Source: JANQPA01 sp964628385 (GTDB taxonomy: Bacteria; Bacteroidota; Bacteroidia; Chitinophagales; Saprospiraceae). Taken from it: 26,892 bases of DNA. Within the stretch, counting starts at the first letter, position 1; every line of letters starts with the position of its first letter. This document shows, piece after piece, positions 1 through 8,307 of this stretch. The translations under genes were made by a program, and so were the position numbers. The stretch covers positions 1-26,892 of the forward strand of contig CAZVOD010000067.1 in NCBI GenBank assembly GCA_964628385.1. Reading direction: 5' to 3'. Below the pieces are notes generated by a model, which did not search any database, was not told the origin of the DNA, and saw nothing but the letters and a program-made list of their open reading frames with translations.

Positions 1-399
1 GTAGCGGCGGCAGGACTTGAACCTACGACCTTCGGGTTATGCTTCCCACTACAGCTTTCGCTGCCTCCTTTGCAAGGAATTTGAGTTTGTGAGCTGGACT
101 TTCCCTTCACCGATATTGCTTTTTGTTTGCCATTTTATAAGCAAATGAAAAGTAACTTAGGTGTCTGCCATCAAGTCTCTACACCTTTCCGTTTGAGACG
201 GACTTGGCTCGGGATTACCACACTACAGGCTTCCCCGAATTTGACAGATATTCACTAAGGCATTTCTACCCTAGCAGCCCAAGCGATTAACCGAATAAAT
301 TTCTTTTAAAGTTTAGCGAAAATTTAGAGTGGCTAAAAGTTCACATATCGATTCATCGCTTTCTTGAGCCCGACGAGCTACCAACTGCTCCACGCCGCG
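1..399 (-). tRNA. Initiator tRNA-fMet(CAU), interrupted by a group I intron; 3' end cut by window edge
   Basis: The 5' exon is 367-399 (33 nt) and the 3' exon is 1-41, ending at C74, so the last two bases of CCA lie outside the window. Joined, the exons fold as a normal tRNA: acceptor CGCGGCG against CGCCGCT, D stem GAGC/GCTC, anticodon arm TCGGG-CTCATAA-CCCGA, variable loop AGGTC, T arm GTAGG-TTCAAGT-CCTGC. Initiator marks are visible: a C1-U72 non-pair at the top of the acceptor stem and three consecutive G-C pairs in the anticodon stem. The break lies exactly between U33 and C34, the first anticodon base. The tRNA cannot work until the 325-nt insert is spliced out. Confidence is high because both halves match the tRNA-fMet pattern and rejoin without a base lost or gained. 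Confidence 0.95.
42..366 (-). ncRNA. Group I intron (cyanobacterial tRNA-intron type, IC3-like), no ORF
   Basis: The insert obeys group I rules: the upstream exon ends in U (367) and the intron ends in G (42). On the minus strand the conserved core appears in order. P4/P5 5' strands lie at 228-239 (TTCGGGGAAGCC). The partner strand at 203-219 (GGTAATCCCGAGCCAAG) lets TCGGG pair with CCCGA. The P3/P7 block is at 168-180 (AGAGACTTGATGG), a CACC...GGTG P8 stem follows, and the P7 3' strand is at 93-105 (GGGAAAGTCCAGC). A terminal hairpin GCAGC-GAAA-GCTGT with a GNRA loop is at 51-64. These blocks closely resemble, from memory, the introns in cyanobacterial tRNA-Leu(UAA). No reading frame or homing endonuclease is present. 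The P1 guide pairing was not resolved by eye; AGCC at 332-335 is one possible partner for the exon GGCU. Confidence 0.93.
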
Positions 400-410
400 A
401 TATTGAAATG

Positions 411-441
411 CAAATATAGAGGGATTAATATTGCCAGTCAA
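411..441 (-). promoter_or_regulatory. Bacteroidota-type promoter of the tRNA-fMet gene
   Basis: On the minus strand there is TTG at 439-441, a 20-base spacer, then TATATTTG at 411-418. This matches the Bacteroidota consensus TTG-N17-23-TAnnTTTG exactly. The -7 element ends 12 bases before the tRNA 5' end at 399, leaving a leader of only a few bases for RNase P to remove. Confidence 0.75.
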
Positions 442-723
442 GTATATTTCAAAAATGCTGGTGTCGCTGAATTACAAATACTCGTTTAAAACTACATAAA
501 AAACTAGCAATCATAGTCTTAACCTTATTCAAATTGTTTAAAATAAATTGTAAAAGAACTGAGTCAATGGCTAAAATGTTAGAATTACAGGTGTGAAAAG
601 TCCAAAAGAGACAATACGTTTGGGATTTAAGTTGTAAAATTGTAAAAGTATTAAATATTTCTGCGCTGAGCGCATCTGTGTAGCCGACAGCGTCACTTAA
701 ATCAGGACAATAAGCAAATTATA
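442..723. other. Intergenic region between tRNA promoter and thiolase gene
   Basis: No gene is supported here. A TAnnTTTG match (TACGTTTG, 615-622, plus strand) could drive the thiolase gene but lacks a clear TTG about 20 bases upstream. A small perfect hairpin TGCGC-TGA-GCGCA lies at 662-674 in the presumed leader. AT-rich sequence fills the rest. Confidence 0.4.
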
Positions 724-1902
724 ATGAAAGAAGTATTTTTAGTATCTGCAGTACGCACGCCTATCGGTAGTTTTGGTGGTATTTTATCCTCCTTATCTGC
801 TACGAAGCTTGGCAGCATTGCCATTCAGGGAGCTCTGGAAAAGGCCAAATTAGAAGCTTCAGAAGTTCAGGAAGTATTTATGGGAAATGTAGTATCAGCC
901 AACTTGGGTCAGGCACCAGCCCGCCAGGCAGCTATTGGTGCAGGCCTAAGCATTGAGGTACCTTGTACTACGGTCAATAAGGTATGTTCTTCTGGGCTGA
1001 AGTCTATCATGTTTGGCGCACAAAGTATTATGCTAGGCTTGAATGATGTAGTGGTAGCCGGAGGAATGGAAAGTATGAGTAATATTCCTTTTTATATTCC
1101 TAAAGCACGTTTTGGCTATAAATATGGTCACGCCCAGCTTATAGATGGCCTCCAGAAAGATGGTCTGGTAGATGCTTATGATGAGTTGGTAATGGGACAA
1201 TGTGCCGATGCAACCGCCGAAAAATACAATATTTCCCGAGAGGCTCAGGATGAGTACGCTATCCGCTCCTACAAGAGATCAGCTGAATCCACTGAGAAAG
1301 GTTATTTCGAAGATGAAATTGTACCAGTACCAGTACCACAGCGCAAAGGAGACCCATTGATGATTACAGAAGACGAAGAATTTAAGCGGGTAAACTTTGA
1401 AAAGATTCCAGCTTTACGGCCTGCTTTTTCAAAAGATGGGACGGTTACAGCGGCCAATGCTTCAACCCTGAATGATGGAGCCGCTGCTGTGGTATTAATG
1501 AGCGAAGAAAAAATGAAAGCGCTTGGTCTGCAGCCTATCGCCAAAATAGTAGCTTTTGCTGATGCTGCTCACGAACCTAAATGGTTTACTACTGCTCCTA
1601 CCAAAGCAGCACCCAAAGTACTGGAAAGGGCCAACATGAAAATGGACGATATAGACTACCTGGAAGTTAATGAAGCTTTTGCTGTTGTGCCGATGGCCTT
1701 CAACGAGGAATTAGGCGTTGATGATGCCAAGGTAAATGTTCATGGTGGGTCTGTTTCTTTAGGTCATCCACTTGGAGCATCCGGTGCACGTATTTTGGTA
1801 ACTCTAAATGGTGTTTTAAGAGAAAAAAATGCCAAACGTGGTTTAGCTACTCTTTGTAACGGTGGCGGCGGCGCTAGTGCCATGATTATTGAGCGTGTTT
1901 AA
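724..1902 (+). CDS. Thiolase, acetyl-CoA C-acetyltransferase
   Basis: This 392-residue protein is a complete thiolase of the acetoacetyl-CoA thiolase type. It condenses two acetyl-CoA to acetoacetyl-CoA or runs the reverse, cleaving reaction in the cytoplasm. The nucleophilic cysteine is C88 in NKVCSSGLKS, the catalytic histidine is H348 in GHPLGASGAR, and the second active-site cysteine is C378 in TLCNGGGGAS. N- and C-terminal thiolase domains are both full length, which is usual for the family (390-400 residues). The ATG at 724 is followed at once by the family's opening EVFLVSAVRTPIGSFGG. It stands alone: gcvP starts 255 bases later after a possible terminator. Whether it serves fatty acid or amino acid breakdown, or the first step of a biosynthetic route, cannot be told from the neighbours, so no symbol is given. 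Confidence 0.95.
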   Translation: MKEVFLVSAVRTPIGSFGGILSSLSATKLGSIAIQGALEKAKLEASEVQEVFMGNVVSANLGQAPARQAAIGAGLSIEVPCTTVNKVCSSGLKSIMFGAQSIMLGLNDVVVAGGMESMSNIPFYIPKARFGYKYGHAQLIDGLQKDGLVDAYDELVMGQCADATAEKYNISREAQDEYAIRSYKRSAESTEKGYFEDEIVPVPVPQRKGDPLMITEDEEFKRVNFEKIPALRPAFSKDGTVTAANASTLNDGAAAVVLMSEEKMKALGLQPIAKIVAFADAAHEPKWFTTAPTKAAPKVLERANMKMDDIDYLEVNEAFAVVPMAFNEELGVDDAKVNVHGGSVSLGHPLGASGARILVTLNGVLREKNAKRGLATLCNGGGGASAMIIERV

Positions 1903-1928
1903 TAGACTTTTTTCACAATAGTAACATA

Positions 1929-1970
1929 AAAGCAGAGTATAGAGAAATGATTCTTTCTGTACGCTGCTTT
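1929..1970 (+). terminator. Possible terminator after the thiolase gene
   Basis: AAAGCAG (1929-1935) pairs with CTGCTTT (1964-1970), with partial inner pairing around AGAGAA and TTCTTTCT. It lies 27 bases past the thiolase stop. No clean T tract follows, so this is only a candidate. Confidence 0.4.
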
Positions 1971-2126
1971 CTACCCCATGCGAAACAAGTCTAGTAATTT
2001 GACACTAGGCAAACGAAAGAAAACTCCAATCCTCAACCTTCATTTAGCGAAGACGTTAAAAGGTTGTAATTTTACATTTTAATTTTCAGGCTAATTTTAA
2101 AACCAAATTATAGATGTCCAGGCAAG

Positions 2127-2157
2127 AGCTTTTGGCATCTTTTCATATTAAAAAGCT
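2127..2157 (+). promoter_or_regulatory. Leader hairpin touching the gcvP start codon
   Basis: AGCTTTT (2127-2133) and AAAAGCT (2151-2157) form a 7-bp perfect inverted repeat with a 17-base loop, ending at the base before the gcvP ATG. It could affect ribosome access. There is no recognisable glycine riboswitch in this leader. Confidence 0.35.
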
Positions 2158-5034
2158 ATGAATAAAACGAAAATATTTGATCAGTTTGCCAATCGTCATA
2201 TTGGAATCGGGGCGAATGATTTGCAGGAAATGCTAGCTGCAATAGGTGTGGAAAGTCTGGATCAATTGATTGATGAGACGGTACCCTCTGATATAAGAAT
2301 GACCAGAGAACTAGACATGCCAGAAGCTATCAGCGAATATGAATATCTGAATCATATCAAAAGGATCGCTGAGATGAATAAAGTCTATAAGTCCTATATT
2401 GGTCTGGGTTACTACAACACGATCACTCCGGCGGTAATTTTGAGAAATATTTTTCAGAACCCCGGATGGTACACTCAATATACGCCCTACCAGGCAGAAA
2501 TCTCTCAGGGCCGCCTGGAAGCATTACTGAATTTCCAAACTATGGTTTGTGATATGACTGGAATGCCTGTTGCCAATGCTTCTTTACTGGACGAAGGTAC
2601 CGCTGCTGCCGAAGCTATGAACATGTTTTATGGTGTACGCAACAAAAGAAATAAAGGAGAAGCGATTAATCGCTTTTTGGTAGCTGATAATGTATATCCA
2701 CAAACATTGGACCTATTGATGACCCGTGCAGAGCCACTAGATATAGAAGTAGTTGTAAAGCCATGGCAAGAGTTCGATCTTACTGAAAAAACATTTGGTA
2801 TGCTTCTTCAGTATCCGGGTGCCGATGGAGGCGTTGAAGACTATCGCGCACTAGTAGAAGAAGCCAAAGCTCAGAATATTTATGTGACTGTTGCCGCTGA
2901 TATTCTAAGCCTTGCTCTGTTAACACCTCCGGGTGAATGGGGTGCTGATGCAGTGGTGGGTAATACACAGCGCTTTGGCGTACCTATGGGCTACGGCGGC
3001 CCACACGCTGCCTTCTTTGCTACTACCGAAACCTTTAAACGTCAAGTCCCCGGACGTATCATCGGTGTATCCGAGGATGTACATGGCAATATCGCCATGA
3101 GAATGGCTCTACAAACGCGTGAGCAACATATTCGTCGCGAAAAAGCTACTTCCAATATTTGTACTGCCCAGGCCTTACTAGCGGTGATGGCCAGTATGTA
3201 TGCTGTTTATCACGGTCCCGATGGTATCCGGGCGATTGCCGAACGCGTGCATTCAAATACCAAAAAACTATTTACTGCTTTAAAGCAATTGGGGTATGAC
3301 CTCAAGCACGATAGCTTCTTTGATACGCTTGCTATAACAGCTGACGACACCCTGAAAAATAAAACTAGAACGCTAGCTGAACAGCAGGAAATGAACTTCT
3401 ACTATACTGACAAGGCAATACAGATCAGCCTGGATGAGACCACCCTTCAGGAAGATGTTGTAGCATTGATCCATTTGTTTGTTCAGGCTGCTGATACAAA
3501 TGCACCATCAGTGGAAATAGATGAGACGAATCAGTTTGCTGATGAGCTGGCTCGCGAGAGTAAGTTTTTGACGCATCCTATTTTCAACACTTTCCACACA
3601 GAGTCAAAAATGATGCGCTACCTCAAGCGCTTAGAGAATAAAGATTTATCATTGACGCATTCTATGATACCGCTGGGGTCCTGCACAATGAAGTTAAATG
3701 CTGCTGCAGAGTTAATACCAGTGAGCATGCCCGAATTTGCCAATCTTCACCCTTTTGCACCGGTTGATCAGGCGGCTGGGTACTTCAAGATTTTTGAAGA
3801 ATTGGAAGCATATCTGTCCGAAGCAACTGGTTTTGCGGCTTGTTCACTACAACCTAATTCCGGGGCACAGGGCGAATACACCGGGTTGCTAACTATAAGG
3901 GCTTACCACCATGCCAATGGTAACCAACATAGGAATATAGCTCTAATTCCATCTTCAGCACACGGTACTAACCCGGCTAGCGCCGTTATGGCCGGCATGA
4001 AAGTAGTCGTAGTCGCTTGTGATGAAGAAGGTAATATCGACATGGAGGATTTGAAAACGAAAGTAGAGAAGCATAGCGAAAACCTGGCAGCTCTAATGGT
4101 GACTTATCCTTCTACACATGGTGTTTTCGAAACCCAGATCAAAGCTATCTGTAAGCTAATCCATGATCACGGCGGAAAAGTATACATGGATGGAGCAAAT
4201 ATGAATGCTCAGGTTGGTTTGACCAGCCCCGGCCATATTGACGCCGACGTATGTCACCTGAATTTACACAAAACATTTGCAATTCCTCACGGTGGTGGTG
4301 GTCCCGGTATGGGGCCTATCTGCGTCAATGAGAGTTTAAAACCATTCTTACCCAAGCACAAAATAATTGAGACCGGCGGAACTCAGGGTATTAATGCGGT
4401 TTCGTCGGCTCCTTATGGTAGTGCCAGTATCTTACTTATTTCTTATGGCTACATCAGAATGCTAGGGTTTGATGGCGTTAAAGCATCAACAGAATATGCT
4501 ATTCTGAATGCCAACTATATCAAAGTAAAGTTGCAAAACGACTATAAGATTTTGTATGTAGGGGCTAAAGGCCACTCTGCTCATGAGCTGATTGTGGATT
4601 TACGCCCATTCAAGTCTTTAGTTAGTGCTGAAGATATGGCCAAGCGCCTTATAGATTACGGCTTCCACGCTCCTACCATGAGTTTCCCGGTAGCGGGTAC
4701 CATTATGATTGAACCTACAGAGAGTGAAGATAAAGAAGAATTAGATCGCTTCTGTGAAGCAATGATACAGATCCGTAAAGAAATTGATGAGATTGCATCC
4801 GGCGTTGCCGATCAAAAATCGAACGTGTTAACTAATGCTCCTCATACCGTAGCCGTGGCTACTGCCAATGAATGGCCATTTGATTACGACCGCCAAAAGG
4901 CCGTTTATCCATTATCTTACCTGCATCAGGGCTTTAAGTTCTGGCCCTCAGTAGGTAGAGTAGATAATGCCAAAGGGGACAGAAACCTTATTTGTACCTG
5001 TCCGCCCATGGAGGTTTACGAAATGGCCGATTAA
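2158..5034 (+). CDS. gcvP: Glycine dehydrogenase (decarboxylating), P-protein of the glycine cleavage system
   Basis: The 958-residue product is the single-chain P-protein, with both halves that other bacteria encode as gcvPA and gcvPB. It decarboxylates glycine with pyridoxal phosphate and passes the aminomethyl group to the lipoyl arm of GcvH. The N-terminal half opens with FANRHIG, a typical P-protein start. The PLP lysine is K705 in LNLHKTFAIPHGGGGPG, and the glycine-rich loop follows directly. The C-terminal end (FKFWPSVGRVDNAKGDRNL) is intact, so the length is normal for the fused form. gcvT and gcvH are not beside it; in Bacteroidota these genes are often scattered. A strong terminator follows 23 bases after the stop, so it is probably transcribed alone. 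Confidence 0.97.
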   Translation: MNKTKIFDQFANRHIGIGANDLQEMLAAIGVESLDQLIDETVPSDIRMTRELDMPEAISEYEYLNHIKRIAEMNKVYKSYIGLGYYNTITPAVILRNIFQNPGWYTQYTPYQAEISQGRLEALLNFQTMVCDMTGMPVANASLLDEGTAAAEAMNMFYGVRNKRNKGEAINRFLVADNVYPQTLDLLMTRAEPLDIEVVVKPWQEFDLTEKTFGMLLQYPGADGGVEDYRALVEEAKAQNIYVTVAADILSLALLTPPGEWGADAVVGNTQRFGVPMGYGGPHAAFFATTETFKRQVPGRIIGVSEDVHGNIAMRMALQTREQHIRREKATSNICTAQALLAVMASMYAVYHGPDGIRAIAERVHSNTKKLFTALKQLGYDLKHDSFFDTLAITADDTLKNKTRTLAEQQEMNFYYTDKAIQISLDETTLQEDVVALIHLFVQAADTNAPSVEIDETNQFADELARESKFLTHPIFNTFHTESKMMRYLKRLENKDLSLTHSMIPLGSCTMKLNAAAELIPVSMPEFANLHPFAPVDQAAGYFKIFEELEAYLSEATGFAACSLQPNSGAQGEYTGLLTIRAYHHANGNQHRNIALIPSSAHGTNPASAVMAGMKVVVVACDEEGNIDMEDLKTKVEKHSENLAALMVTYPSTHGVFETQIKAICKLIHDHGGKVYMDGANMNAQVGLTSPGHIDADVCHLNLHKTFAIPHGGGGPGMGPICVNESLKPFLPKHKIIETGGTQGINAVSSAPYGSASILLISYGYIRMLGFDGVKASTEYAILNANYIKVKLQNDYKILYVGAKGHSAHELIVDLRPFKSLVSAEDMAKRLIDYGFHAPTMSFPVAGTIMIEPTESEDKEELDRFCEAMIQIRKEIDEIASGVADQKSNVLTNAPHTVAVATANEWPFDYDRQKAVYPLSYLHQGFKFWPSVGRVDNAKGDRNLICTCPPMEVYEMAD

Positions 5035-5057
5035 GAATTGAGGAGAAACTTAATTTT

Positions 5058-5114
5058 AAGCTATAAGTTGTCGGGATTATCTGTTTTACCCGAGCAGCTT
5101 ATAGCTTTTTTTTT
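5058..5114 (+). terminator. Rho-independent terminator of gcvP
   Basis: AAGCTATAAG (5058-5067) is an exact reverse complement of CTTATAGCTT (5098-5107). An inner CGGG/CCCG stem sits inside the loop, and a T run to 5114 follows. A second, smaller repeat GGGAAAA-GA-TTTTCCC lies at 5127-5142. Confidence 0.9.
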
Positions 5115-5217
5115 GAAATTAACGAGGGGAAAAGATTTTCCCTAAAAAATTCCATTCACTCAGTACTACCTACCCGGGACAATTCTCTACTTTTATCGGC
5201 AAATCAATTCCAAACAT

Positions 5218-6198
5218 ATGATAGTTGTAACAGGTGCCGCCGGCTTCATAGGAAGTTGTATGATTAGAAAACTAAACGATTCAGGATTCAATAATATCCT
5301 GGCCGTTGATGAATTCAGTCGTGCAGATAAAAATAGAAACCTAAAGAATAAGCAATTGCTAAACAGGCAAGAGCGCATGGATTTTTTAGCTGATTTGGAA
5401 AAAAACAGGCCCTCCATTGATTTTATCTTTCATCTGGGAGCACGTACAGATACTACAGAAAAAGATAGCCAAATCTTTGATAAGCTCAATCTAAACTATT
5501 CTAAATCTATATGGAATTACTGTAGCTCTAATCAAATTCCACTGATTTATGCTTCCAGTGCCGCTACCTATGGCCTCGGAGAACTAGGCTACGAAGACAA
5601 ACATGATATTGTGCCTAAATTACAACCACTAAATCCATATGGTTGCTCCAAGAATGACTTTGACATCTGGGCATTAGAGCAGGATCATTTACCACCACAC
5701 TGGGCTGGGTTCAAATTTTTTAACGTCTACGGTCCTAATGAATACCACAAGGGCAGAATGGCCTCTGTTATTTTTCAAACTTTACGCCAAATCAAGTCTA
5801 CCGGCGGTATGAAACTCTTCCGCTCACATAGGGAAGACTATGAAGATGGCCAACAAAGTCGTGACTTTATTTATGTGAAGGATGTAGTGGATGTGTTATT
5901 TTATTTTTTTGAAAAATTCAACTCCCAGGCGACTATACATTCCGGCCTTTACAACCTGGGCACCGGAAAGGCTCGCTCTTTCTGGGACCTAGCCAGTGGC
6001 ACCTTCAAAAGTATGGACCTGCCTGCCAATATATCCTTCAGAGACACTCCCGAAGATATCAGAGATACTTATCAATATTTTACAGAAGCTAATATGGAAA
6101 AACTACGGCAGGCTGGCTACCACCGTCCCTTCTATACCCTGGAAGAGGGCATCGACGACTATGTCAGAAATTACCTGAAAGAAGAGAAAATATGGTAA
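5218..6198 (+). CDS. rfaD: ADP-L-glycero-D-manno-heptose 6-epimerase
   Basis: The 326-residue protein is an extended short-chain dehydrogenase/epimerase of the RfaD (HldD) family. It inverts C6 of ADP-D-glycero-D-manno-heptose to give the heptose donor for the LPS inner core. The NAD(P)-binding TGAAGFIG is at residues 5-12, the SSAATYG segment at 114-120, and the catalytic Tyr141/Lys145 pair in YGCSK. The family-specific FFNVYGPNEYHKGRMAS stretch follows. Length fits the family (about 310-330). It is a single gene after the gcvP terminator and converges on the lipoprotein gene with a gap of only 10 bases. Its role in LPS agrees with the lpx genes 2 kb downstream, though it is not in an operon with them. 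Confidence 0.93.
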   Translation: MIVVTGAAGFIGSCMIRKLNDSGFNNILAVDEFSRADKNRNLKNKQLLNRQERMDFLADLEKNRPSIDFIFHLGARTDTTEKDSQIFDKLNLNYSKSIWNYCSSNQIPLIYASSAATYGLGELGYEDKHDIVPKLQPLNPYGCSKNDFDIWALEQDHLPPHWAGFKFFNVYGPNEYHKGRMASVIFQTLRQIKSTGGMKLFRSHREDYEDGQQSRDFIYVKDVVDVLFYFFEKFNSQATIHSGLYNLGTGKARSFWDLASGTFKSMDLPANISFRDTPEDIRDTYQYFTEANMEKLRQAGYHRPFYTLEEGIDDYVRNYLKEEKIW

Positions 6199-6232
6199 GC
6201 CACAATGGTTATTCTATAAAAATTTGTGGCTT
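6197..6232. terminator. Hairpin at the rfaD / lipoprotein convergent junction
   Basis: AAGCCACAA (6197-6205) pairs with TTGTGGCTT (6224-6232), a 9-bp perfect stem that spans the 10-base gap between the two converging genes. It overlaps the end of the minus-strand gene. No T tract follows on either side, so it may act as a weak bidirectional terminator or a 3' end stabiliser. Confidence 0.45.
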
Positions 6233-6688
6233 GGGCTTTAGTCTGTTTGACGCAGCGTAGTAAATCAGGAACCATTCATCGTCGTACCGGGCAAAGCGGC
6301 GTACCATCCCGTAAGATTCCGAATTGTGAATGACATACTCTGCGACCAGGTCATCGTTAAAAATTTTAAATTCCTGGGAAAACTCACTGTTTTTGAAGTC
6401 AAAAGGCTCATGGATAGCCCAGTTTTCTTTTTTCCAATAAAATTTTTCTCCTCTGGCCAGCAAAGTATCAGCTCCGGAAGGTAAGCCTTCAAGTGGAAAG
6501 ATGATATGTTCTTTTTGGAAGGTCGAATCTTGATGAAACGTTTTATAAAACGCCATAAAATCTTTCATCACTGGATCCTCTTTCTCTTTGCAGCCAGTTA
6601 AAGACAACAGGAAACCTGCAAAAAGGAGCAAAGTCAATTTTCCGATAGATTGTTTTTTACTCGTATTGATCTGATCACTTTTTCTCAT
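6209..6688 (-). CDS. Small lipoprotein, function unknown (DUF4348-like)
   Basis: The protein has a positively charged start (MRKSDQINTSKKQ), a hydrophobic stretch LTLLLFAGFLLSLTGC ending in a lipobox cysteine, and an acidic tail after it, so it should be a lipid-anchored envelope protein. The mature part is about 130 residues. Its content (KFYWKKENWAIHEPF, WFLIYYAASNRLK) recalls the DUF4348 group of Bacteroidota lipoproteins, a guess from memory. I chose the ATG at 6688; a TTG at 6718 in the same frame would overlap hemD and add 10 residues that do not look like a signal peptide. With the ATG start the gap to hemD is 13 bases, so it is the last gene of the hemC-hemD transcript. No link to haem synthesis is visible in the sequence. 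Confidence 0.8.
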   Translation of the reverse strand: MRKSDQINTSKKQSIGKLTLLLFAGFLLSLTGCKEKEDPVMKDFMAFYKTFHQDSTFQKEHIIFPLEGLPSGADTLLARGEKFYWKKENWAIHEPFDFKNSEFSQEFKIFNDDLVAEYVIHNSESYGMVRRFARYDDEWFLIYYAASNRLKPKPQIFIE

Positions 6689-6701
6689 AAAATAGTCTGA
6701 G

Positions 6702-7397
6702 TTATCTATGCTTTTCAATTTCCAGAATTAGTGATGCTATTGCCGATTCCCCTGGCATTTTGGGGATTAAGACCTCTACGCCGGTCAGGTTTCTGATGGT
6801 GTCAGCTGTTGGAATGCCTATTGCAATAATATACTGTTTTGCTTTTATTGAATAATTAGTAAAATAAGCTTTGGCATTCAACGAGCTAGTCAGCACCACA
6901 TAATCGACCGTAGGAATCTCAAATTCTTTTTTTATTTCATTTTTATAAACGGGTAAATCCCAAATAGTAACATCTGCGCGAAGCATTTTCTGCACACTTT
7001 GGGCGGAATTTTCGGCACGGACAAAGGCCACACTATTGTGATCAGCAAAAGGTTCAAAAGCTTTAGCCGTGAGGTCAGGAGCCCCCAGGCCTGTAAAATC
7101 AGCGGTATACCCCAGTGTTTGGAGGGTTTGGGCCGTAGCGGGCCCTATAGTGGCCAATTTGGCTTGCTTTGGAAGTTGTTGCTTATTTTTGCTCAGGCCC
7201 TCAAAAAAATATTTTACGCCTCTTGAACTATAGAAAAAGAACCAGTCAGCTTTAGGCACTACCTCAAAGGGAAGCGCCGAAAAAGCTACCAGGGAATATC
7301 CCAGTACTTCAAAATCTTTTTCCGGCAGTGATTTTAGTATCGGACTTTCTTCATTCACGGTCCGGCTGATAAAAACTTTACGTCTCGTCCCTTGCAT
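6702..7397 (-). CDS. hemD: Uroporphyrinogen-III synthase
   Basis: The 231-residue protein has the two-lobed layout of HemD, which closes hydroxymethylbilane with inversion of ring D to give uroporphyrinogen III. The family is poorly conserved, but these marks are present: the start KVFISRTV, the DWFFFYSSRGVKYFFEGL segment (family pattern D-hhhFTSxxgV..f), and LATIGPATAQTLQTLGY, which carries the usual 'IG..Ta..L...G' motif. VDYVVLTSSLNAKAYF and IAIGIPTADTIRN lie in the second lobe. Its ATG directly abuts the hemC stop (TAGATG, no gap), which suggests translational coupling and supports the call by context. The length is within the usual 230-260. Confidence 0.93.
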   Translation of the reverse strand: MQGTRRKVFISRTVNEESPILKSLPEKDFEVLGYSLVAFSALPFEVVPKADWFFFYSSRGVKYFFEGLSKNKQQLPKQAKLATIGPATAQTLQTLGYTADFTGLGAPDLTAKAFEPFADHNSVAFVRAENSAQSVQKMLRADVTIWDLPVYKNEIKKEFEIPTVDYVVLTSSLNAKAYFTNYSIKAKQYIIAIGIPTADTIRNLTGVEVLIPKMPGESAIASLILEIEKHR

Positions 7398-8297
7398 CTA
7401 GGATTTGAGTTGTTCAACCACCTGCTCCGGCAGTTCAAAGCTGGTACTAGAAGAAAGGTGAACTCTTTTTACGGGTTTATCCCAGGCTTCCGCTTTAGCT
7501 GTCCAAACATGAAAATGCCCGTTATCATCCTTCTGGCAATGCACTCCAAGTGGCATCTGACAACCACCATCTAAAAGACTCAATACTTTTCTTTCAATAT
7601 TCGTGATCTCTGAGACGTCAGAGCGGTGAATCTTTCTCAAAATTTTTCTCACCTCCAGATCATCTTCCTTCGTCTGTAAGGCCAAAACACCCTGTGCAGG
7701 AGCAGGTACCATTTCACGGGGATCAAACCTAAAAACTTCAAACTCTGACAGGTCCATTTCCAGGCGTTCCAGCCCGGCAGCTGCCAGCAGGATTGCATCA
7801 AACTGTCCCTCTCTGAGCTTTCTAAGGCGAGTTGGGACATTGCCACGAATGTTTTTAATAGTAATATTGGGTAAAAATCCCAGCATTTGGGCTTTTCTAC
7901 GAGCCGAAGACGTACCCACCACTGCATCCGGGCGTAGTGGTAATGGCTTGTTATCAGTGGTTGCTTCTTTACTCATAATCAACCAATCAGCAGGATTGGC
8001 CCGTTCCGATACTGCAGTGATCACCAGGCCTTCGGGAGAAGTAGTGGGTAGATCTTTCATAGAATGAACAGCCATATCTACTTCTCCTGCTAACATCGCA
8101 TCTTCAATTTCTTTGGTAAAAAAACCTTTGCCTTCCATCTTGTCAAATGAAAGGTGCTGAATACGATCACCCTTGGTCTTGATAACCTTGAGCTCTGCCG
8201 CTACGCCCACCTCGGCGAGCTGATCTTTAGTCCGGTTAGCTTGCCATAAAGCCAGCTTACTGCCACGCGTTCCGATTATAACTTTCTGCTTTTCCAA
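7398..8297 (-). CDS. hemC: Hydroxymethylbilane synthase (porphobilinogen deaminase)
   Basis: The 299-residue enzyme links four porphobilinogen units into hydroxymethylbilane. It begins with the family's IIGTRGSKLALWQA. The catalytic aspartate is D82 in HSMKDLPT. Substrate-binding arginines lie in GTSSARRKAQ and NIRGNVPTRLRKL. The dipyrromethane cofactor would attach to C246 in LLDGGCQMPLGVH. The start codon is TTG at 8297; no ATG exists before the conserved start. A -7 promoter match ends only 11 bases upstream, so the mRNA leader would be a few bases long. hemD follows without a gap and a lipoprotein gene after that. The gene is divergent from lpxD. Confidence 0.96.
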   Translation of the reverse strand: MEKQKVIIGTRGSKLALWQANRTKDQLAEVGVAAELKVIKTKGDRIQHLSFDKMEGKGFFTKEIEDAMLAGEVDMAVHSMKDLPTTSPEGLVITAVSERANPADWLIMSKEATTDNKPLPLRPDAVVGTSSARRKAQMLGFLPNITIKNIRGNVPTRLRKLREGQFDAILLAAAGLERLEMDLSEFEVFRFDPREMVPAPAQGVLALQTKEDDLEVRKILRKIHRSDVSEITNIERKVLSLLDGGCQMPLGVHCQKDDNGHFHVWTAKAEAWDKPVKRVHLSSSTSFELPEQVVEQLKS

Positions 8298-8307
8298 ATT
8301 TTTTGCA

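Noticed and set aside
42..366. Possible RNase P RNA or tmRNA, suggested by GGGAAAGTCC and the nearby tRNA-like end
   Set aside because: No tmRNA tag frame or RNase P P4 architecture is present, and the flanks rejoin perfectly as tRNA-fMet. The conserved blocks fit a group I intron.
1903..2157. Glycine riboswitch before gcvP
   Set aside because: None of the conserved glycine aptamer segments are visible in this leader.
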